Positions 37,359 through 48,731 of a DNA stretch of 64,000 nucleotides are shown in pieces (positions within the stretch are counted from its first letter, which is position 1; each line of letters opens with the position of its first letter). The translations under genes were made by a program, and so were the position numbers. A model generated the notes under the pieces. It had not been told where the DNA came from, ran no database searches, and saw nothing but the letters and a program-made list of their open reading frames with translations. Origin of the DNA: Microbacterium sp. MAH-37 (GTDB lineage: Bacteria; Actinomycetota; Actinomycetes; Actinomycetales; Microbacteriaceae); assembly GCF_009758255.1 (NCBI RefSeq), contig NZ_WSEN01000010.1, positions 496,001 to 560,000 of the forward strand. The letters run 5' to 3'.

Positions 37359-38453
37359 ATGTCGATCACGCACAACGACCGTTCCGACGGTGCCGTGAGG
37401 CTGCCGTCCACCGGCATGCCCATCGCGCTGACAGACAAGTACCGGCGCCCGCTGCGAGACCTGCGGATCTCTGTCACCGACCGGTGCAACTTCCGCTGCG
37501 TGTACTGCATGCCGAAAGAGGTATTCGGTCGCGATTACGCATTCCTCGATAGGAATGAACTGCTCTCCTTCGAGGAGATCACCCGGATCGCGCGGGTCGC
37601 CGCGGCCCACGGCGTGCACAAGATCCGCCTCACCGGAGGCGAACCACTGCTGCGCCGCGGCATCGAGGAGCTCATCGGACAGCTCGCCGAGCTGCGCACA
37701 TCGGAAGGCGAGAAGCTCGACATCGCCCTGACCACGAATGGATCAGCACTGGCTGTGAAGGCCGCGGCGCTGAAGGCGGCCGGCCTCACACGGGTCACCG
37801 TGTCGGTGGACTCGCTCGACGACGAGCTGTTCCAGAAGATGAACGACGTCCGCTTCCCGGTGAGCCGGGTGCTGGACGGCATCGACGCCGCCCATGAGGC
37901 CGGTCTCGGCCCGATCCGGCTGAACATGGTGGTCAAGCGCGGACTCAACGACGGCGAGATCATCGACATGGCACGCCGGTTCAAGGGCACGCCCTACACA
38001 CTGCGCTTCATCGAGTACATGGACGTCGGCAACACCAACGGCTGGTCGCTCGACGAGGTCGTCCCGTCATCGGAGGTCGTGGAGCGCATCAATGCGGTGT
38101 TCCCGCTCGAGCCGGTCGGTGAGGCCGTGCACGGCGAGACCGCGAAGCGCTGGCGGTACGCCGACGGCTCCGGCGAGATCGGCCTGATCTCCAGCGTGAC
38201 CAACGCCTTCTGCGGCACCTGCAACCGTGCCCGCATCTCCACCGAGGGCAGGCTGTTCACGTGCCTGTTCGCCTCGGAGGGCCACGACCTGCGCGCGCTG
38301 CTGCGCGGCGGAGCATCCGATGAAGAACTCTCCGCGGCGATGGCGTCGATCTGGGGCGGCCGCGAGGACCGCTACTCCGAGATCCGCTCCAGCCTCACGC
38401 CTGAACTGCGCGAGCAGCGCAAGCGCATCGAGATGAGCTACATCGGCGGCTGA
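37359..38453 (+). CDS. moaA: GTP 3',8-cyclase (radical SAM)
   Basis: 364 residues. N-terminal radical-SAM cluster CNFRCVYC (Cys-x3-Cys-x2-Cys), the [12 protein letters not shown] motif, and the C-terminal second [4Fe-4S] cluster [19 protein letters not shown]. The protein ends in the conserved Gly-Gly tail (SYIGG) needed for catalysis. With MoaC it makes cyclic pyranopterin monophosphate, the first step of Moco synthesis. AAGGGGG precedes the ATG at 37359. No Moco riboswitch could be recognised in the short leader. Confidence 0.95.
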   Translation: MSITHNDRSDGAVRLPSTGMPIALTDKYRRPLRDLRISVTDRCNFRCVYCMPKEVFGRDYAFLDRNELLSFEEITRIARVAAAHGVHKIRLTGGEPLLRRGIEELIGQLAELRTSEGEKLDIALTTNGSALAVKAAALKAAGLTRVTVSVDSLDDELFQKMNDVRFPVSRVLDGIDAAHEAGLGPIRLNMVVKRGLNDGEIIDMARRFKGTPYTLRFIEYMDVGNTNGWSLDEVVPSSEVVERINAVFPLEPVGEAVHGETAKRWRYADGSGEIGLISSVTNAFCGTCNRARISTEGRLFTCLFASEGHDLRALLRGGASDEELSAAMASIWGGREDRYSEIRSSLTPELREQRKRIEMSYIGG

Positions 38454-38463
38454 CCGCCGCCGT

Positions 38464-39138
38464 TCAGATGCCGTCGCCGAAGAAGGCGAGGCCATCGCTG
38501 ATCAGCAGCACACCGATCAGCAGCAGGATCACGGACACTACGAGCTTCAGGTTCGCCGTCAGCCAGTCGCGGGCCGCGGAGAGCACATCGCCCGCACGAT
38601 CCCCCAGCATCACGAAGGCGACGAGGGGCGCAATCGCCGTGAGCGTCGCGAGCAGCGCGAACACGGTCGCCGCACCGAAGGCACCCGGGATGTCATCGAT
38701 GGTGGCACCGATGGTCAGCCCGGCACCGATCGCGATCGCGAGATCCTTCGGATTCGTCGCCGTCACGAGCAGGCCCAGCCCGAAGGCACGCGCCGGTGTG
38801 GCCTGCGTCATCGACGCCAGCCAGGCGGGCAAGCAGGCCGAGCCGTCGCGCGGGCGGCGCGACCAGCTCACGAAGGCCGCGATGACGAGCCCGGCCCCCA
38901 GGAGTAACTGCAGGACAGCGCCCCAGACTCCGCTCCCGGAGAGTTCAGCGAGGTACTCGGCCGCGACACCCGCCAGCGCAACCGCGACGAGCAGGCTGAT
39001 CAGCCGGCCGAGCGCCAGCGCCATTCCGCCGCGCAGTCCCGCCGGCGCCATGAGCGCCAGGATCACCGCCATGATCGGAAGCGGGCTGAGCGCGAGCACG
39101 AAGGCCATGGGCAGGAGTTCGGCGAGCGCTTCGATCAC
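38464..39138 (-). CDS. GAP-family (LysE-like) membrane protein
   Basis: 224 residues with six membrane helices. It begins MIEALAELLPMAFVLALSPLPIMAVILALM and has the conserved GLLVTATNPKDLAIAIGAG, which are hallmarks of the Sap/GAP (peptidoglycolipid-addressing or LysE-like exporter) family in actinobacteria. Cargo unknown. It interrupts the moa gene order and has no clear link to Moco. Confidence 0.8.
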   Translation of the reverse strand: MIEALAELLPMAFVLALSPLPIMAVILALMAPAGLRGGMALALGRLISLLVAVALAGVAAEYLAELSGSGVWGAVLQLLLGAGLVIAAFVSWSRRPRDGSACLPAWLASMTQATPARAFGLGLLVTATNPKDLAIAIGAGLTIGATIDDIPGAFGAATVFALLATLTAIAPLVAFVMLGDRAGDVLSAARDWLTANLKLVVSVILLLIGVLLISDGLAFFGDGI

Positions 39139-39171
39139 GCCGTCATCCTCCCACGACGCTGTACAGGCTGT

Positions 39172-39579
39172 TCAGAGCCCGACCCACTCCGAGACGCCGT
39201 CGTCGTAGTGCTGGCGCTTCCAGATCGGCACCTCGTGCTTGATGATCTCGACCAGACGCTCGCAGGCGTCGAACGCCTCGGCGCGGTGCGGAGCAGATGC
39301 CGCGGCGAACAGCGCCACGTCGCCGATGCGCAGATCGCCCACGCGGTGCGACGCGGCGACCGCGAAGCCGGTCTCCTCACGGATCCGCGTGACGCAGGCC
39401 TCGAGGAAGCGCGCGGCATCCGGATGCGCGCGGTAGTCCAGCGAGCGCACCGGCTTGCCGCCGTCGTGATCGCGCACCACGCCGCAGAACATCACCACGG
39501 CACCGCTGGCATCGGCCTCGACGGCCGTGCGGATCGCGACCTCGTCGAGGGGCGTCTCGGAGATCAGGTCGAAGTTCAC
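39172..39579 (-). CDS. moaE: Molybdopterin synthase large subunit
   Basis: 135 residues. Typical MoaE motifs: GAVVMFCGVVRDHDGG near the N-terminus, the AHRVGDL-equivalent ASHRVGDLRIGDVALFAAAS, and the catalytic Lys region IIKHEVPIWKRQHYDDG. With MoaD it inserts the two sulfurs of molybdopterin. Its start overlaps the moeB stop by four bases. Confidence 0.95.
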   Translation of the reverse strand: MNFDLISETPLDEVAIRTAVEADASGAVVMFCGVVRDHDGGKPVRSLDYRAHPDAARFLEACVTRIREETGFAVAASHRVGDLRIGDVALFAAASAPHRAEAFDACERLVEIIKHEVPIWKRQHYDDGVSEWVGL

Positions 39580-40721
39580 AGCGCCTCCCGGATGCTGGAT
39601 ACGGTCTCGCCGCCGACGGCTGCGAAGGCCTGGATGCCGCCGGCGAGGTACACGACGTCGTCGAAGCCGCGCTCGTTCAGGATGCGGGCCGCGCTGCGCG
39701 ACCGCGGATCCTTCTCGCAGTAGACCACGAGCGTCTCGTCACCGGCATCCGGCAGCGAACCGCTGCGCAGGTCGCCGATGGGAAGCAGGATGCTGCCGTC
39801 GATGCGGCGCGCGTCGGCCTCGTGCTGCTCGCGCACGTCGAGCAGGCGCAGCCGCTCGCCGGCGCGCATCCGGCGCAGCAGATCGGCGGCGGCGACCGCG
39901 ACGAGGTCGTCATCGGCGTCCACGCCGCAGAACAGGTCGTAGTCGATCAGCTCGGTGACCTCCGGGGTCTCGTCGGAGACGCCGTACGAGATCTCGCGGG
40001 TGCGCGCGGTGAGCGCGTCGTAGACGAGCACGCGGCCGATCAGCGGTTCGCCGACACCGGTGATGAGCTTGATGGCCTCGGTGGCCAGGAACGCCCCGAT
40101 CGCCGGGCAGAGCGTCGGCAGCACGCCGCCAAGCTCGCAGGACAGCGCTTCGTCGGCGGGCGGCGGGGCCGGGAAAAGGTCGCGCCAGGTGGGGCCGTGG
40201 CCGTGCCAGGAGACGCCGACCTGGCCGTGGAACCGCAGGATCGCACCCCACACCAGCGGCACGCCCGCCAGCACGGCGGCGTCGTTGGCGAGGTACCGCG
40301 TCGGGAAGTTGTCGCTGCCGTCGATCAACAGGTCGTAACCGGCGAGGATCTCGGGCAGGTTCGCGCTGGTCACGCGCACCGGATGCCGATTCACTCGGCA
40401 CTCCGGATCGATCGCGGCGACGGTCTCGGCGAGCGAGTCGACCTTGGGACGGCCGATGTCGGCGACGCCATGGCTGAGCTGACGGTGCAGGTTGGAAAGC
40501 TCGACGTCGTCATCGTCGATGATGCCGATCGTGCCGATACCTGCCGCGGCGAGCGACGGGACAACGGCGCTGCCGAGACCGCCGGCTCCGATGACCAGCA
40601 CGCGAGCGTTGCGCAGCCGGCGCTGGGCGACCTCGCCGAACCCGGGCAGCATGAGCTGACGGCTGTATCGGGAGACCCGGTCGGAGTCCAGCGGCGGACC
40701 CGGCTCGACGAGCGGAGACAT
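39576..40721 (-). CDS. MoeB/ThiF-type adenylyltransferase fused to a rhodanese domain
   Basis: 381 residues from the ATG at 40721. Residues ~15-245 are an E1-like domain (SRYSRQLMLPGFGEVAQRRL, GAGGLGS nucleotide loop, DGSDNFPTRYLAND); residues ~285-380 are a rhodanese domain with active-site Cys in VVYCEKDPRSRSAA. It activates the MoaD C-terminus and can supply the sulfur itself. The E1 domain lacks the usual CxxC zinc pairs (CYRCLFP is WRDLFP here). Divergent from moaD-moeA-moaC. Confidence 0.9.
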   Translation of the reverse strand: MSPLVEPGPPLDSDRVSRYSRQLMLPGFGEVAQRRLRNARVLVIGAGGLGSAVVPSLAAAGIGTIGIIDDDDVELSNLHRQLSHGVADIGRPKVDSLAETVAAIDPECRVNRHPVRVTSANLPEILAGYDLLIDGSDNFPTRYLANDAAVLAGVPLVWGAILRFHGQVGVSWHGHGPTWRDLFPAPPPADEALSCELGGVLPTLCPAIGAFLATEAIKLITGVGEPLIGRVLVYDALTARTREISYGVSDETPEVTELIDYDLFCGVDADDDLVAVAAADLLRRMRAGERLRLLDVREQHEADARRIDGSILLPIGDLRSGSLPDAGDETLVVYCEKDPRSRSAARILNERGFDDVVYLAGGIQAFAAVGGETVSSIREAL

Positions 40722-40800
40722 GGTTCCGAGTCTACGCTTTCGCTGTCCGCCAGGCGGATATTCACTTCCACTTCGCGGATGCCGGATTCCGCATCGCGGG

Positions 40801-40806
40801 TACGAT
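40801..40806 (+). promoter_or_regulatory. -10 box of moaD (leaderless type)
   Basis: TACGAT followed by six bases and the ATG at 40813. Confidence 0.5.
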
Positions 40807-40812
40807 GGAGAC

Positions 40813-41061
40813 ATGGCGATGGTGACGGTGCGGTACTTCGCGGCGGCGGCGGATGCGGCCGGCTGCGAGCAGGAGCAGCTCGAGCTCAGCTCCGGCGCGA
40901 CCGTGGGCGCGCTGCGCGACGCCCTGCAGGAGCGCTACGGCGCAGCGATGGAGAAGGTGCTGCGCTCCGGGTCGTTCCTCGTCGACGGCATCGTGCGCCG
41001 CGACCCCGCTTCGCCGATCTCGGCGAACGTCGACGTGCTGCCTCCGTTCGCGGGCGGATGA
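40813..41061 (+). CDS. moaD: Molybdopterin synthase sulfur carrier
   Basis: 82 residues, ubiquitin-like: MVTVRYFAAAADAAG at the start, LVDGIVRRDPASPIS in the middle and the required C-terminal Gly-Gly (LPPFAGG). The terminal Gly is adenylated by the MoeB-like protein and converted to a thiocarboxylate. The stop overlaps the moeA start (ATGA). Confidence 0.93.
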   Translation: MAMVTVRYFAAAADAAGCEQEQLELSSGATVGALRDALQERYGAAMEKVLRSGSFLVDGIVRRDPASPISANVDVLPPFAGG

Positions 41062-42347
41062 CCGTGCGCACGCACCTCGAGCACGCCGCCGCGGCGGCGG
41101 AACTGCTCGCGCCGCTCGCTGAGCGCCTGACGGATCCTTCTCGTTCCGGCGTCTGGCCCGTCGATGCCGAGAACTCACCTCTGGACCGGATCCTCGCCGA
41201 GGACGTGACCTCCCCGATCTCCCTCCCCCGCTTCGCGAACTCGCAGATGGACGGCTACGCCGTGCGCGCGGTGGATCTCGCCGCGGCATCCGCCGACAAT
41301 CCCGTGCGCCTCCCGGTCGGCCCGACCAGCGCCGCCGGCGATCCTGTCGGCACGATCGCTCCGGGAACCGCCTCCCCTGTCATGACCGGCGCGGCGGTGC
41401 CGGACGGCGCCGACGCCGTGGTGCCGATCGAGCAGTGCGATCCCGCGCACTTCGTCGGCATCGGCGGGGGCACGCACGACGCCCCGGCCGGCACGACCGT
41501 CGCGTTCCGCGCACCCGTCGAATCCGGCACGTTCGTGCGGGCCGTCGGCACCGACATCCGGGAGGGTGCGCTGCTGCTGCCCGCAGGCACCCGGCTCGGG
41601 CCGGCACAGCTCGGGTCGCTCGCGGCGGCCGGGGTGCCGCTCGTGCGCGTGCAGAACCCGGTCCGCGTGCTCGTGCTCTCGACCGGCCATGAACTGCGGA
41701 TGCCGGGCATCCGGCTCGATCCGGTGGCCGACAGCGGCGCGATCTACGACTCGAACTCCGCGATGATGGCCGCCGCCGTCATGGCCGCCGGCGCGACCGC
41801 CGTGACCGCGTCGGCGCCGGACGACGCCCCCGCCGTCGTGGACGCCATCGAGCAGCATCCGGACGTCGACCTGGTCGTGACCACGGGCGGCGTCAGCGCC
41901 GGTGCGTTCGAGGTCGTGCGCGACGCGCTCGCGCCGCTCGGCGTGGAGTTCGGCCCTGTCGCGATGCAGCCGGGAGGCCCACAGGGCCTCGGCACCGCCG
42001 TGCTGCCGAGCGGACGGCGGATGCCGGTGCTGGCGTTCCCCGGGAACCCTGTGTCGGCGCTCGTCTCGTTCGAGCTGTTCCTGCGGCCGCTGCTGCGCGG
42101 CTTCGCCGGGCTGCCGGCGCAGCGCCGCACCGAGCGCGGCGCGCTCGCGCATCCGGTCACCTCGCCGCCCGCCCGGCACCAGGTGCGGCGCGGCACGGTG
42201 CACGCAGACGGTAGCGTCGAGGTCGGCGCCCCGAGCTCCCACCTGCTGCACGCGTACGCCACGGCGAATGCGCTCGTGCACCTCCCTGTAGGAGTGGGTT
42301 CCCTGCCCGCCGGCGCCGAGGTCGACTACTGGAGGATCGATGACTGA
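41058..42347 (+). CDS. moeA: Molybdopterin molybdenumtransferase
   Basis: 429 residues, start at the ATG overlapping the moaD stop. MoeA motifs: [32 protein letters not shown], the gephyrin-like [10 protein letters not shown] and [18 protein letters not shown], and [13 protein letters not shown] [17 protein letters not shown]. Inserts molybdate into adenylated molybdopterin. The partner MogA/MoaB, which makes the adenylated intermediate, is not encoded in this window. Confidence 0.93.
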   Translation: MTVRTHLEHAAAAAELLAPLAERLTDPSRSGVWPVDAENSPLDRILAEDVTSPISLPRFANSQMDGYAVRAVDLAAASADNPVRLPVGPTSAAGDPVGTIAPGTASPVMTGAAVPDGADAVVPIEQCDPAHFVGIGGGTHDAPAGTTVAFRAPVESGTFVRAVGTDIREGALLLPAGTRLGPAQLGSLAAAGVPLVRVQNPVRVLVLSTGHELRMPGIRLDPVADSGAIYDSNSAMMAAAVMAAGATAVTASAPDDAPAVVDAIEQHPDVDLVVTTGGVSAGAFEVVRDALAPLGVEFGPVAMQPGGPQGLGTAVLPSGRRMPVLAFPGNPVSALVSFELFLRPLLRGFAGLPAQRRTERGALAHPVTSPPARHQVRRGTVHADGSVEVGAPSSHLLHAYATANALVHLPVGVGSLPAGAEVDYWRIDD

Positions 42348-42822
42348 GACTGGACCCCAGCTCACCCACCTGCGTGCCGACGGCTCTGCCCACATGGTCG
42401 ACGTGACCGAGAAGGCCGTGACGCGCCGCGAGGCGAAGGCACAGGCGGTGCTCATCACCACCCCGGAGGTGGTCGCCGCGATCGCAGACGGCACCCTACC
42501 CAAGGGCGAGGCGCTCGGCACCGCCCGGCTGGCCGGCATCATGGGCGCGAAGCAGACCTCGAACCTCATCCCGCTGTGCCACCCGCTGCCGCTGACGAAG
42601 CTCGCCGTCGACCTGGAGCCGGGCGGCGACCGGGTGCGCATCGTCGCGACCGCCGTCACGAACGGCGTGACCGGAGTGGAGATGGAGGCGCTCACCGCCG
42701 CGAGCGTCGCCGCGCTGACCCTCTACGACATGATCAAGGCAGTCGACAACCGCGCCGTGATCACCGACATCCAGGTGCTCGCGAAGTCCGGTGGCAAGTC
42801 GGGCGACTGGTCGCGCGAGTAG
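42340..42822 (+). CDS. moaC: Cyclic pyranopterin monophosphate synthase
   Basis: 160 residues: [27 protein letters not shown] at the start, then [20 protein letters not shown] and [25 protein letters not shown], which are the family signatures including the active-site Lys and His. Works directly after MoaA. Overlaps moeA by eight bases. Confidence 0.95.
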   Translation: MTETGPQLTHLRADGSAHMVDVTEKAVTRREAKAQAVLITTPEVVAAIADGTLPKGEALGTARLAGIMGAKQTSNLIPLCHPLPLTKLAVDLEPGGDRVRIVATAVTNGVTGVEMEALTAASVAALTLYDMIKAVDNRAVITDIQVLAKSGGKSGDWSRE

Positions 42823-42833
42823 CCTCCCCCACT

Positions 42834-42894
42834 GCTCCGGTCTCAACGGATGTGGGTCCACGGGTGCCGACACCCGCAACGAGTGAGACCGGAA
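42834..42894. repeat. Dispersed palindrome family 1, copy C
   Basis: Left arm GCTCCGGTCTCA...GGGT (42834-42857) and right arm ACCCGCAACGAGTGAGACCG (42872 on). The right arm is nearly identical to that of copy B; the left arm has drifted. Again placed at a convergent junction (moaC / membrane protein). Confidence 0.8.
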
Positions 42895-42920
42895 CGGGAG
42901 AAGCGCACCCTCCAGATGCG

Positions 42921-43565
42921 TCAGATCAGGATCGGGAAGGTCAGCATGATGACGATCCCGGCGGCGCCGACGACCATCGCCAGCGACAGCAGCGTCCAGC
43001 GCACCCAAGGCACCAGGTCGCGCTGTGACATCGCGGTGAGGAACAGCACGAGCGCGAACAGCACGGTCAGCAGCGTGTAGTCGTCGCCGCGCTGGTTGCT
43101 CGCGAGCGCCCGCTCGTACTTCGCGTCCGCGCGTTCGGCGAGCTTCTTCGCCTCGAGCGTGCCCGGCGGCACGTACTCCTCCATCACGAACGGCCCCTGC
43201 TCGACCCGGCCGTCCGCGTTCCAGGCGTCGAAGGCCGTGCGGAACTCCGGAGTGAACCGCTGCTCGATGTAGGAGACGAGCTGCGTGTTCCCCTCGGCTT
43301 CGGCGAGCACGTACTGCGTCCAGATCGTGAGGTCGTACTGACGGGCGTCGCGGGCCTGCCCCTCAGCCGCCGTGGCCTGCACGCGGGCGCTGGAGGCCTG
43401 GCTGAACGAGATCGACATGTCGCCGCCCCATTTGGACGCCTCGAACCCGCACCATGCCGTGACGACCGCGGTGATCGACAGCACGAACACCGCGATCACG
43501 TCGAAGACATCGCGCTTCTTCCTGCGCGGTGCGTTCTGGGTCTGCGCCTCCGCGGTCTGCTCCAT
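42921..43565 (-). CDS. DUF4337-like membrane protein
   Basis: 214 residues from the ATG at 43565, chosen because GAGGAGG lies six bases upstream (a further ATG 21 bases up lacks a site). One membrane helix near residues 20-40 (FDVIAVFVLSITAVVTAWCGFEASKW), a soluble helical middle (~45-155) and two C-terminal helices. The SFSQASSARVQATAAEGQARDARQYDL stretch resembles DUF4337 proteins. No known function. Ends next to palindrome family 1. Confidence 0.7.
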   Translation of the reverse strand: MEQTAEAQTQNAPRRKKRDVFDVIAVFVLSITAVVTAWCGFEASKWGGDMSISFSQASSARVQATAAEGQARDARQYDLTIWTQYVLAEAEGNTQLVSYIEQRFTPEFRTAFDAWNADGRVEQGPFVMEEYVPPGTLEAKKLAERADAKYERALASNQRGDDYTLLTVLFALVLFLTAMSQRDLVPWVRWTLLSLAMVVGAAGIVIMLTFPILI

Positions 43566-43692
43566 CGCCGGCCTCCTCGGCAACATCCTGGCACGCCTCC
43601 CCCTCTTACCCGAGGAATGTCCCTATTCCAGGAGGAGGAGCTGGGCACGACGGGAGGCGGACGCCGTTGTCCCCGCCCCGCCGAGTCTGTGG

Positions 43693-44811
43693 TCAGAGGA
43701 TGTCGCGGGCGACGGTGCGCCCGACGTCGACCAGCAGGGTCTTCGCGTTCGCAATGCTCTTCGCGATATCGGGCTCGATGTCGGACAGCGCGTAGACGCG
43801 CGCGAATCCGGCGGATGCCACGGCCGCGGCATCCAGAGTCGACCGGCCGCACACCGCGATGACCGGCACGCCTGCCGCCCGGGCGATCGCGGCGACGCCG
43901 AGCGGCGTCTTGCCGCCGAGGCTCTGATCGTCGAGACTGCCCTCGCCCGTGATGACGAGGTCGGCGCCGACGACGCGCTCGGCCAGTCCGGTCAGTCGCT
44001 GCACGACCTCGACGCCGGGCTCGCGACGCGCGCCGAGCACGGCGAGCGCCGCGTAGCCGACGCCGCCGGCGGCACCGGCCCCTGCTTCGGCGGTCGACGG
44101 CCGGACTCCCGGCTCGGCTTCCAGCAGTGCCGCGAAGTGTGCGAGGGCGGCGTCCAGCTCCGCGACATCCGCAGCGGATGCCCCCTTCTGCGGCCCGAAC
44201 ACGGCCGCAGCGCCCCGCTCACCGAGCAGCGGGTTGTCCACGTCGCTGGCCAGCACGATGTCGGCATCGGCCAGCCGCGGATCGAGGCCGGAGACGTCGA
44301 CGGTCGCGAGCGACGCGAGCGCGGCTCCTCCGCCGGGAAGCTCCTCCCCCGAGGCATCCTTCAGCGAGACGCCGAGGGCCTGCAGCATCCCCGCCCCGGC
44401 GTCGGTGTTCGCGCTGCCGCCGATGCCGAGCACGACCTGCGTGCACCCGCGGTCCAGGGCGGCGCGGATGAGGTCGCCGGTGCCGCGGCTGGTGGCCTCC
44501 CGGGCGGCGCGCACACCGCCCGGGAGCACGTCCAGCCCGCTCGCGGCGGCCATCTCGATGATGGCCTGCGGGCCGCGGACCGCGAACACCGCCGTGACGG
44601 GATCCCCCACCGGGCCCGTCGCCTCTGCGGCATCCGCCGTGAAACCGGCGGCGAGGGCGGCGTCGACCGTCCCCTCGCCGCCGTCGGCGACCGGCACCGA
44701 CTCGATCACGACATCCGCACGGACCGACAGGATCCCCTCACCGAGAGCGGCGGCGACCTCGGCCCCCGTCGCGGAGCCCTTGAACTTGTCGGACGCGATG
44801 AGAATGCGCAT
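43693..44811 (-). CDS. glxK: Glycerate 2-kinase
   Basis: 372 residues of the GlxK/GarK family: MRILIASDKFKGSATGAEVA, PVADGGEGTVDAALA, GIGGSANTDAGAGMLQALG and ITGEGSLDDQSLGGKTPLGVA are the diagnostic blocks. It phosphorylates D-glycerate, delivering the carbon of two glyoxylates to glycolysis. Last gene of the hyi-glxR-gcl-glxK operon, 13 bp after gcl. Confidence 0.95.
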   Translation of the reverse strand: MRILIASDKFKGSATGAEVAAALGEGILSVRADVVIESVPVADGGEGTVDAALAAGFTADAAEATGPVGDPVTAVFAVRGPQAIIEMAAASGLDVLPGGVRAAREATSRGTGDLIRAALDRGCTQVVLGIGGSANTDAGAGMLQALGVSLKDASGEELPGGGAALASLATVDVSGLDPRLADADIVLASDVDNPLLGERGAAAVFGPQKGASAADVAELDAALAHFAALLEAEPGVRPSTAEAGAGAAGGVGYAALAVLGARREPGVEVVQRLTGLAERVVGADLVITGEGSLDDQSLGGKTPLGVAAIARAAGVPVIAVCGRSTLDAAAVASAGFARVYALSDIEPDIAKSIANAKTLLVDVGRTVARDIL

Positions 44812-44824
44812 GATCAGCGTCGGC

Positions 44825-46612
<1,788 letters not shown>

Positions 46613-46642
46613 GATTTCAGTCCTTAGAAAGTTGTTCGGGAT

Positions 46643-46708
46643 CCTTCGTCTCGTCGCTCCGCTCCTCGCTCAGGAACCGGGTCCTGAGCGAGCGGAGCGA
46701 GACGAAGG
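46643..46708. repeat. Dispersed palindrome family 2, copy B
   Basis: CCTTCGTCTCGTCGCTCCGC... (46643-46675) pairs with TCCTGAGCGAGCGGAGCGAG... (46682-46708). It sits between glxR and gcl inside the operon, unlike the other copies, and could uncouple or stabilise parts of the message. Confidence 0.8.
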
Positions 46709-46727
46709 GCGCCCTGTGTGGGATCGC

Positions 46728-47606
46728 TCAGTCGCGACCGGAGAGCTCGGCGGTGAGCTTGAACAGTCCGGAGTGGTCGAGGCCGCCGTCGCCGCGGGCG
46801 ACGAGCGAGGTGACCAGCTGCGCGACTGCCGAGCCGAGCGGAACGGAAATGCCGGCCTGTCGTGCGGCGGCGGTGACGATGCCCAGGTCCTTGTTGTGCA
46901 GGGCCAGGCGGAATCCGGGGGTGAAGTCGCGATCGAGGATCTTCTGACCCTTCTGGTCCAGCACCTTCGAGCCGGCCAGGCCTCCGCCGAGCACCTTGAG
47001 CGCGGCATCCGTGTCGACGCCGTAGGCCTCGAGGAAGAGGATCGCCTCGGAGAGCGCCTGGATGTTGACGGCGACGATCAGCTGGTTGGCGGCCTTGACG
47101 GTCTGGCCGGCGCCGGCGGGGCCGACGTGCACGATGGTCTTGCCGACCGCGTTCAGAACGGGCTCCGCCTTGGCGAAGTCCTCCGGCGAGCCACCGGTCA
47201 TGATCGAGAGGACGCCGTCGATGGCGCCCTGCTCGCCACCGGAGACGGGCGCGTCGACGGCGCCGAAGCCGGCAGCAACGGCCTCCTCGGCGAGCTCCTT
47301 CGCGACGTCGGGGCGGATCGACGAGTTGTCGATCCACAGCGCACCGGCCTTGGCGTTCGCGAACACGCCGTCCGGACCCTGCACGACGCCCGCGACATCC
47401 GGGGAGTCCGGGACCATGGTCACGACGACATCGGCGTCCTTCACGGCGTCGACGATGCTGGTGGCGCCCTTGCCGCCGGCGGCGACGAGCTTCTCGATCG
47501 CCTCCGGGCTGCGGTTGAAGCCGGTCACGTCGAAGCCGGCGTTCACGAGGTTCTTGGCCATCGGCAGGCCCATGATGCCGAGCCCGATGAATGCGATGTT
47601 GGTCAT
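46728..47606 (-). CDS. glxR: 2-hydroxy-3-oxopropionate (tartronate semialdehyde) reductase
   Basis: 292 residues of the beta-hydroxyacid dehydrogenase family: NAD(P)-loop IAFIGLGIMGLPMAKNL, substrate motif DAPVSGGEQGAIDG, catalytic Lys in GAGQTVKAANQLIVAVNIQ, and DLGIVTAAARQ. Reduces tartronate semialdehyde to D-glycerate. 27 bp downstream of hyi. Confidence 0.95.
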   Translation of the reverse strand: MTNIAFIGLGIMGLPMAKNLVNAGFDVTGFNRSPEAIEKLVAAGGKGATSIVDAVKDADVVVTMVPDSPDVAGVVQGPDGVFANAKAGALWIDNSSIRPDVAKELAEEAVAAGFGAVDAPVSGGEQGAIDGVLSIMTGGSPEDFAKAEPVLNAVGKTIVHVGPAGAGQTVKAANQLIVAVNIQALSEAILFLEAYGVDTDAALKVLGGGLAGSKVLDQKGQKILDRDFTPGFRLALHNKDLGIVTAAARQAGISVPLGSAVAQLVTSLVARGDGGLDHSGLFKLTAELSGRD

Positions 47607-47633
47607 GTCTTCGCTCCTTCGCGGAAAGTGTGG

Positions 47634-48431
47634 TCAGGCCTGCGCGGTTGCCGCGGTCCAGGCGAACGGGTCGGCCTGGGTGGCCTTGTACTCGAGGCCG
47701 ATGACGCCCTCGTAGCCACCGGCCTGGGCGTCGGCGATCCACTGCGCGATCGGCAGGTCACCAGTGCCCGGCTCGCCGCGGCCAGGGGCGTCGGCGATCT
47801 GGATGTGGCCGAAGTCGGCGGCGTGGCCGGCGATCACGGCGGCGACGTCGTCGCCGTTGACGGCCAGGTGGTAGAAGTCGGCGAGCAGCTTGACGTTGTC
47901 GACGCCCTGCTCGTTCTTCACCCGCTCGATGATCGCCAGCGCGTCCGCAGCGGTCTTCAGCGGGTAGGCGTCGGCGCCCGAGACCGGCTCGAGCAGAACG
48001 ATGCCGCCCAGCTCGGCGACGGCGCGGCCCGCGATCGCAAGATTCTCGACCGCGAGGTCGTCCTGCTCCTGCTCGGAGACGCCCTCCTGGCGGAGGCCGT
48101 AGAGCGCGTTGAAGGCTTTGGTGCCGAGGCGCTCACCGATCGCGACGACGACGTCGACGTTGTCGCGGAACTCGCCCTCACGGCCGACCCACGAGACCAG
48201 GCCGCGGTCACCGGCGGGCATGTCGCCCGCGAAGAAGTTCAGGCCGGTCAGCTGCACACCGGCATCCTGGATCGCGGTGACGAAGGCGTCGACCTCGGAT
48301 GCCGCGGGAACGGCCGAGGCGAAGGGCCACCAGAACTCGACGGCGTCGAAGCCGGCGGCCTTGGCGGCGGCCGGACGCTCGTTCACCGGCAGGTCGGTCA
48401 GCAGGATCGAGCAGTTCACGGTGTAGCTCAT
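47634..48431 (-). CDS. hyi: Hydroxypyruvate isomerase
   Basis: 265 residues from the ATG at 48431; the upstream in-frame extension is not family sequence. TIM barrel of the Hyi/xylose-isomerase-like family with GFDAVEFWWPF near the N-terminus, LLEPVSGADAYPLKTAADAL and KLLADFYHLAVNGDDV, then GHIQIADAPGRGEPGTGDL. Interconverts hydroxypyruvate and tartronate semialdehyde. First gene of the glyoxylate operon; the shared motif at 48473 is in its promoter region. Confidence 0.93.
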   Translation of the reverse strand: MSYTVNCSILLTDLPVNERPAAAKAAGFDAVEFWWPFASAVPAASEVDAFVTAIQDAGVQLTGLNFFAGDMPAGDRGLVSWVGREGEFRDNVDVVVAIGERLGTKAFNALYGLRQEGVSEQEQDDLAVENLAIAGRAVAELGGIVLLEPVSGADAYPLKTAADALAIIERVKNEQGVDNVKLLADFYHLAVNGDDVAAVIAGHAADFGHIQIADAPGRGEPGTGDLPIAQWIADAQAGGYEGVIGLEYKATQADPFAWTAATAQA

Positions 48432-48472
48432 GTGATCACCCTTGATTCGTTCTCGTGGTTCGTCTTCCTTGA

Positions 48473-48486
48473 TTTCGAATCGTGGA
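48473..48486. promoter_or_regulatory. Glyoxylate-regulon motif upstream of hyi
   Basis: TTTCGAATCGTGGA, identical at 13 of 14 positions to TTTCGTATCGTGGA upstream of the malic enzyme gene (53238). It lies 42-55 bases before the hyi start, in an AT-richer patch. Candidate site for the IclR-type regulator at 53366, or part of a shared promoter. Confidence 0.55.
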
Positions 48487-48575
48487 AGAAAAGTTCTGTT
48501 ATCTGAAATCGTACGCGCGGATGCCGGGGATGTCAACGGGCTGCGGGCTACTCACTCCGGGCCGCCGCCGCTCAG

Positions 48576-48623
48576 AGATCGGAAACGCACCTCCCTGCGG
48601 CCGTGGAGGTGCGTTTCCGATCT
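48576..48623. repeat. Palindrome family 3, upstream copy
   Basis: Perfect 19-bp arms AGATCGGAAACGCACCTCC (48576-48594) and its complement (48605-48623), ten-base loop. A near-identical palindrome lies after the DUF559 gene at 49651. Between this and the DUF559 start (48732) I see no other feature. Confidence 0.85.
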
Positions 48624-48731
48624 TCGAGCGTCACGGTGATTCGGCCTGCACAGGCGGCACTGGCGGCGGGAGAGTCCACAGACAGGGGAAACCGGGCGGG
48701 CGGGAATGCCGCGGCCGAGGAGGATCGGCGG

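Noticed and set aside
39822..41057. Upstream extension of moeA
   Set aside because: Antisense to the moeB-like gene and through moaD; the moeA start overlaps the moaD stop as in a normal operon.
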